Notes under the pieces: model-generated
Database searches by the model: none
What the model was told of the DNA's origin: nothing
Seen by the model: only the letters and a program-made list of their open reading frames with translations
DNA from: Mesostigma viride
Lineage: Eukaryota > Streptophyta > Mesostigmatophyceae > Mesostigmatales > Mesostigmataceae
Length of the DNA stretch: 64,000 bases
Assembly: GCA_009746045.1 (NCBI GenBank)
Contig: RPFO01001400.1
Location: 186,001 to 250,000, forward strand
Direction: 5' to 3'
Made by a program: the position numbers and the translations under genes
Shown: positions 60,018 to 64,000 of the stretch, one piece after another
Layout: every line of letters starts with the position of its first letter
Position numbering within the stretch: the stretch's first letter is position 1

Positions 60018-61156
60018 TCACACCATCCTTGCCCTGGTCCCAAACAAGGGAAACTGCTCCACCATGTGAACCAAGTCTGGCCAGTTCCTGCTGACCTGCA
60101 GCACCATGCACGTCTCTGCAGCCCCTGCTGCCATCTGGGCAACATAACGCAGGCATGTCCCTGGGTAGGAGAGAAGCACCACAGACTGGCTCTCAGGATC
60201 CATCACCCAAGTAGAAGACGTCTTGTGCCTGCTCACCCATGACCTGTACGCCCACCAGAACTGGAGAAAGGTCTTGACCACTGACCACTTAGCACCTATC
60301 AAAGGCACCAACACCCTCAATGGGGTCAGACGAACCTTGAGCTCCATGGTATACTTAGGCAACCCTGGGCTGCAGAAAAGGTTGGATGTCTCCAAAGGGA
60401 AGCACCCCTTGACCGAGCTGGAAGAAGAAGGAGCCAAGTCAAAGTCTCCCTGCTGACTGAAAACTCCAACAACTCCATGTAGGAGGCCTCACCCATGCTC
60501 ACTGGCTGGAACTGCATGAAGGCTCCTTTCAAAGCCTCAGGCAAGGTGGTCAACATATCCTGCCCCTCTGCAGGTCTCATGTCAATCTCAGGTCCTGGAG
60601 TCAAGGCAAACATCCTGTGCAACAGGTGGCCCACAAAAGGAGAGCCAATCTCATACAGGCTGGTGTGCAACTGAGACAAGACCTCCTCCACATAACCCTC
60701 AGGGCTCACTTCCCCCTCCTCCCTGTTAAGGGCAGCCACTGCCTTGGCCAGCGTCTCACAATGCTCACAAGGTCCCGTGCACTTCCTGTGATCCACATAG
60801 GCCACCACATTCTTGACAGGTACCACATGACGAGGAATCTGAATGATGGGAGTGCTGCTGGAGCTGAGAGCTATGTTAACACCACTCCCCATCTGGGGCT
60901 GGGACAAGGACAACCCCTGAAGAAGCTCCTGTAGCTTATCCTGCTTGGAGATCACTGAATGCAAGAGCTTGTTAATGGTATCCATCTGCTGACCCCTCCT
61001 AAGGTCACGCCTGACAATACTGTCAAACAGGGATTCCACATAACTCATGGGGTTGGGGTCTGGATGCATACCCGTGACCCCTTCCTCCGTGGTGGCGCCC
61101 AGGCCCAAGTTGGGGTACGTGAACTCCTCCTCCATCTGGGACCACACAGCATGCAC
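60018..61156 (-). pseudogene. Chromovirus H ORF after pol ('ORF3')
   Basis: Begins near 61156, 15 bp after the pol stop. The first frame runs to 60326; a frameshift near 60435 leads into a second frame to 60018, about 370 codons in all. An N-terminal helical stretch with heptad character (M-D-T-I-N-K-L-L-H-S-V-I) is followed by a Cys motif, D-H-R-K-C-T-G-P-C-E-H-C-E-T-L. Then come H-L-L-H-R-M-F-A-L-T-P-G-P and G-Q-D-M-L-T-T-L-P-E-A-L. The Cys motif and the following block align with ORF3 of element G. No signal peptide is seen. Function unknown. Confidence 0.6.
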
Positions 61157-61170
61157 GAAGAAACCATTCG

Positions 61171-63090
61171 TTAGTCCTGAGATATAGGAAGGGGAGCAGT
61201 GGTTTTCACCAACTCAGTATACCAAGAAGGAAGAGTGAGCCCCTTCTTTTGGCAATACTCCTGGACCACCTCATGGCAGTGAGTCAAGTCAGACAACCAC
61301 AGCCATGTGGCAGTAGACTCTAACTCTCCTTTCCAGTGCACCTTAAACTGCAGCTGCTTGGTCCTACCCTTTCCTTTGACTCTGTGAGCCACCAGCTGCT
61401 CCACTTCATATATCCTCTCCCCCTCAGTATCCAGCTCAAATGGTAATGGAGCAGAAAGGCGTCCCTGCAAGGTATTGCGTTTATACAGTTTGAGCTGGGC
61501 CAGGTGAAACACGTTAGTCTTAAGCCTCCAGTGGGAAGGCACCTGGACTTGAACTACAGTCCCATAGTGGAAGGTGTCCAGGACAGGGTAAGGTCCCAAC
61601 CACAAGGGTTGCAGTTTCCTGCATTGCTCCTTTTCAGGTAGCACACGATTAGCCTCCAAGAGCACCAGGTCACCAGGAGCCACAAAGGTGTGTGTAGCCA
61701 ACATCTGTTGCCAAGCATTGTTTAAATACTTGTCCTGTGCATGCAACATCTGAGCAGCCACCATACTGTGAGCTTCCTGGAAGGATGCAATCAACTGGTG
61801 GACAGAGGTTAGGCGTCTTCTGAAGGGGCCTTCAGCATCCCTATCAGGTAACTCCAGGTCAAATGGAGTCAAGGGGCACTGGCCATGGCAAATGACAAAT
61901 GGAGACATTTGGTGAGGAGCCAGGGGTGAGTTGTTGATGGCAAACTCTATGAAGGGAAGTTTCTTGTCCCATTCCTTGTTATCATGGGTACAATAGTGCT
62001 TCTGGCATTCCCGTACAATACGGTTCAGCCTCTCCACAGCCCCCGTGCTGGCACACCTGTATGCTACTCCAAAGGCCAACTTAGTGTCTAGGATGTCAAA
62101 GAAGGACTTCCAAAACCCAGACATCCACAAGGGATCCTGGTCAGTGATGATTACACGTGGCATGCCATGCAATCTGTACACCTCCTTCATGAACAACTCT
62201 ACACACTGGGCAGCTGTGAGATGGGCATTGCAGGGGATGAGGTGGCACATTCTAGACAGCCTGTCCATCACCACTAGTATCCTGTCATTGCCAGCATCAG
62301 AAACAGGCAAGCCACAAATGAAGTCCATGGTCACACTGATCCAGGGTCGAAGGGGAATAGGCATGGCCATAGGAAAGATAGGCACTGCCTGAGTCCTAAC
62401 CTTATTCCTTTGGCATGAGTCACAGGAAGCCACATAGGCTTTGATATCACGAAACATGCCAGGCCACCAAAACCTCTCTTGTACTTCATGGAGAAGCTTA
62501 GCATACCCAGGATGACACGCAGTCACGTCGTCATGGAAGCAATGCAACACAGTGGGAATGGCCATTTCTGGCACATAGACCTTCCTGGTCACTACATGAT
62601 CTGCATCCTGGGTGTGGACATACAGGACTCCCTCCCAGTACTCCACAGGCCTGTTACCAAAGCTTCCTTCCTGAATGGCCTTAGTGGCCAGGTCCTCAGT
62701 TTTAGTGAAGGCCTTAATCACGTCCAGCAGGGCTATACTCATAGGGTTAGGCAGGACTAGCTGTTTGCCAGGTCCTAAAGGCTGCAGCTGCAGCACCTCA
62801 CCCTCCTGCAGGTGACTAGTGACTAGATGCTTGGATGACAGAACATCAGCCACAGGTGTACGTGACTTCCCCTTGATCTCAGCTGCCAATCCTCTAGACT
62901 TGGTCAGCATCCCTGGCTCCAGTATCCACTTCCTGGGCCGTCCCTTCCCCCTCCTAGGATTCTCTGTGCTTGGTTGTGTTGTGAGAGTGGGCTGGCTACC
63001 AGCAGAACCCTCCCTAAGACTGCTCTGCAGTGACTGACCCCCACCCTGGACGCCTGTCGACCCTGGGACAGAGCCCTGGTCAATGAGCAT
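61171..63090 (-). CDS. Chromovirus H integrase and chromodomain
   Basis: 639 codons. HHCC zinc site (H-D-D-V-T-A-C-H-P-G ... C-D-S-C), catalytic core D256 (V-T-M-D-F), D317 (I-T-D-Q-D) and E353 (A-V-E-R-L-N-R), a DD35E triad. GPY/F-like P-L-W-L-G-P-Y-P-V. The C-terminal chromodomain shows Y-E-V-E-Q-L-V-A-H-R, F-K-V-H-W-K-G and a final helix. A bromo-unlike linker precedes the integrase (G-K-G-R-P-R-K-W, AT-hook-like). It is in a different frame from RNase H at 63111, so a frameshift lies between them. Confidence 0.9.
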   Translation of the reverse strand: MLIDQGSVPGSTGVQGGGQSLQSSLREGSAGSQPTLTTQPSTENPRRGKGRPRKWILEPGMLTKSRGLAAEIKGKSRTPVADVLSSKHLVTSHLQEGEVLQLQPLGPGKQLVLPNPMSIALLDVIKAFTKTEDLATKAIQEGSFGNRPVEYWEGVLYVHTQDADHVVTRKVYVPEMAIPTVLHCFHDDVTACHPGYAKLLHEVQERFWWPGMFRDIKAYVASCDSCQRNKVRTQAVPIFPMAMPIPLRPWISVTMDFICGLPVSDAGNDRILVVMDRLSRMCHLIPCNAHLTAAQCVELFMKEVYRLHGMPRVIITDQDPLWMSGFWKSFFDILDTKLAFGVAYRCASTGAVERLNRIVRECQKHYCTHDNKEWDKKLPFIEFAINNSPLAPHQMSPFVICHGQCPLTPFDLELPDRDAEGPFRRRLTSVHQLIASFQEAHSMVAAQMLHAQDKYLNNAWQQMLATHTFVAPGDLVLLEANRVLPEKEQCRKLQPLWLGPYPVLDTFHYGTVVQVQVPSHWRLKTNVFHLAQLKLYKRNTLQGRLSAPLPFELDTEGERIYEVEQLVAHRVKGKGRTKQLQFKVHWKGELESTATWLWLSDLTHCHEVVQEYCQKKGLTLPSWYTELVKTTAPLPISQD

Positions 63091-63110
63091 CTCGTGACTA
63101 AAGCTAGCCT

Positions 63111-64000
63111 CTACAGGGGGTGGCTCAGCTTGGAGGTTTGCTGGTTAGCTGCCTGTGCCCTGGTGACAGCACCACACTCTACTACAGAAACCATGGCAGC
63201 ACAAATATCCAGATCCTCGTGAAATGCTCCCATCAGATCCCTTCTTCTAGAGAGGGCGTCTGGCACCACATTCTGTGATCCTGGGACATACTGCACAGAG
63301 AAAGGATAGAATCCCCCTAGGTACTCCATCCACCCAGCCATCCTCTTACTCATCCTACTCTGTTCTAGCACGTGCACCAAGGGCCTGTGGTCAGTCATCA
63401 GGGTGATAGACTCTTGCCCTAGCCCATCTGTAGCACTGCTAGCCACAGAAAACTGAGCTCCCTTCAACAGATGCTCCCACTTGTGACATGCTACCACTAA
63501 ACCCAGCAACTCCTGCTCGTGTACAGGGTAGTTACGTTCAGCTGAGCTCATGGTTTTAGACATGTACTCCACTGGCTGTGGTCCATAGCCATGGTCTTGC
63601 ATCAGCACAGCACCTATGGCGCCTTGAGAGGCATCTGACCTAACCTGATAAGGTAGATCTGGGTTGGGACCCACTAGCACAGGGGTGGATGTGAGCTTCT
63701 GCTTCAACAGGTCAAAGGCCTGCTGACACCTATCTGTCCACTCAAACTGAACATCCTTCTTGATTAACTCAAGCAAGGGGGTGGAGATGGCAGCCATGTC
63801 AGGGATAAAACGCCTGTACCACCCCACCATGCCCAGGAAGGACTTGACATCATGTGCAGACTGCAACACAGGCCACTCAAGGATGGCAGCAATCTTAGCA
63901 TTGTCAGGTGTCATACCCAAGGAACTCAACTTGTACCCTAGGAACCCCACTTCATGCCCCCACTCCACCTTAGACCTCTTGACAGACAAGTGGTAGTGCT
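63111..64000 (-). CDS. Chromovirus H RT (C-terminal) and RNase H, partial
   Basis: Open to the window edge. The RT thumb block F-L-G-Y-K-L is followed by F-L-G-M-V-G-W-Y-R-R-F-I-P and W-T-D-R-C-Q-Q-A-F. RNase H: S-D-A-S-Q-G, E-Q-E-L-L-G-L, M-T-D-H-R-P-L, G-S-Q-N-V-V-P-D-A-L-S-R. The YxDD box lies outside the window. Ends at 63111. Confidence 0.85.
   Translation of the reverse strand, partial: HYHLSVKRSKVEWGHEVGFLGYKLSSLGMTPDNAKIAAILEWPVLQSAHDVKSFLGMVGWYRRFIPDMAAISTPLLELIKKDVQFEWTDRCQQAFDLLKQKLTSTPVLVGPNPDLPYQVRSDASQGAIGAVLMQDHGYGPQPVEYMSKTMSSAERNYPVHEQELLGLVVACHKWEHLLKGAQFSVASSATDGLGQESITLMTDHRPLVHVLEQSRMSKRMAGWMEYLGGFYPFSVQYVPGSQNVVPDALSRRRDLMGAFHEDLDICAAMVSVVECGAVTRAQAANQQTSKLSHPL

Larger units (their letters stand above)
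59600..64000 (-). mobile_element. Ty3/gypsy chromovirus H (runs off the window)
   Basis: Minus strand: RT end, RNase H, integrase, chromodomain, an extra ORF, then a polypurine tract (59605-59617, GAGGGGGAGATA on the minus strand) directly before a TGTAACA LTR start at 59604. The left end of that LTR is not resolved. Gag, protease and RT start lie beyond 64000. Confidence 0.8.

Overview
This is a 64 kb piece of eukaryotic nuclear DNA made almost entirely of nested, mostly broken transposable elements. I found no convincing host gene, rRNA, tRNA or CRISPR array. LTR retrotransposons with CCHC gag, chromodomain Ty3/gypsy elements, APE-type LINEs and a hAT-like DNA transposon rule out a prokaryote. 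The fairly high GC and the unusual copia lineage would fit an alga or another protist with a repeat-rich genome, but nothing here fixes the taxon.

Layout. (1) 1-4859: the 3' end of a non-LTR retrotransposon ORF (+), interrupted cleanly by a copia-like element, C1 (367-4603, TSD GACCT). (2) 4860-6360: an ORF1-only LINE fragment (-). (3) 6730-18330: a degraded APE-type LINE, 'LINE alpha' (-), with copia element A1 (8650-14790, +) inserted in its ORF2 and a small MITE-like element in its endonuclease region. (4) 18372-35391: copia-like element B (+). Its gag is split by a gag-only LTR element E (20199-31891, -, TSD GAGGG). The right-hand LTR copy of E (+ strand coordinates 20199-29416) is split by copia A2 (20554-29061, +). 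A2 is split in turn by a second gag-only LTR element D (23707-26943, +, TSD GGTTT). The nesting is four deep. (5) 35483-36720: two tandem copies of a 664-bp LTR-like unit, F. (6) 36721-48990: Ty3/gypsy chromovirus G (-). It has an extra RNase H1 hybrid-binding/viroplasmin-like ORF in the leader, a polyQ ORF, gag-PR, pol with chromodomain and an extra ORF after pol. A hAT-like element (42065-43813, 8-bp TSD) sits in its RT. (7) 49047-51110: a second ORF1-only LINE copy with a 454-bp tandem duplication. (8) 51111-55787: no recognised gene; a 1.2-kb G/T-rich minisatellite and hairpin-bearing repeats. (9) 55788-57040: a rearranged LINE RT fragment (+). (10) 57041-59600: noncoding with short repeats. 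(11) 59600-64000: the 3' two thirds of a second chromovirus, H (-), also with an extra ORF after pol.

The most interesting system is the copia-like lineage seen three times (A1/A2, B, C1). The visible domain order is gag - integrase - protease-like - RT - RNase H, whereas canonical Ty1/copia has protease before integrase. The protease motif is D-T-[NQ]-[AS], the RT box is HGDD instead of YVDD, and the third integrase catalytic position is D or K instead of E. Two further points deserve follow-up: a stand-alone hybrid-binding-domain ORF in the leader of G, and a Cys-motif ORF downstream of the chromodomain in both G and H. The gag-only elements D and E look like autonomous-partner-dependent TR-GAG elements. 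Near-identical copies (A1/A2, the D LTRs) imply recent activity.
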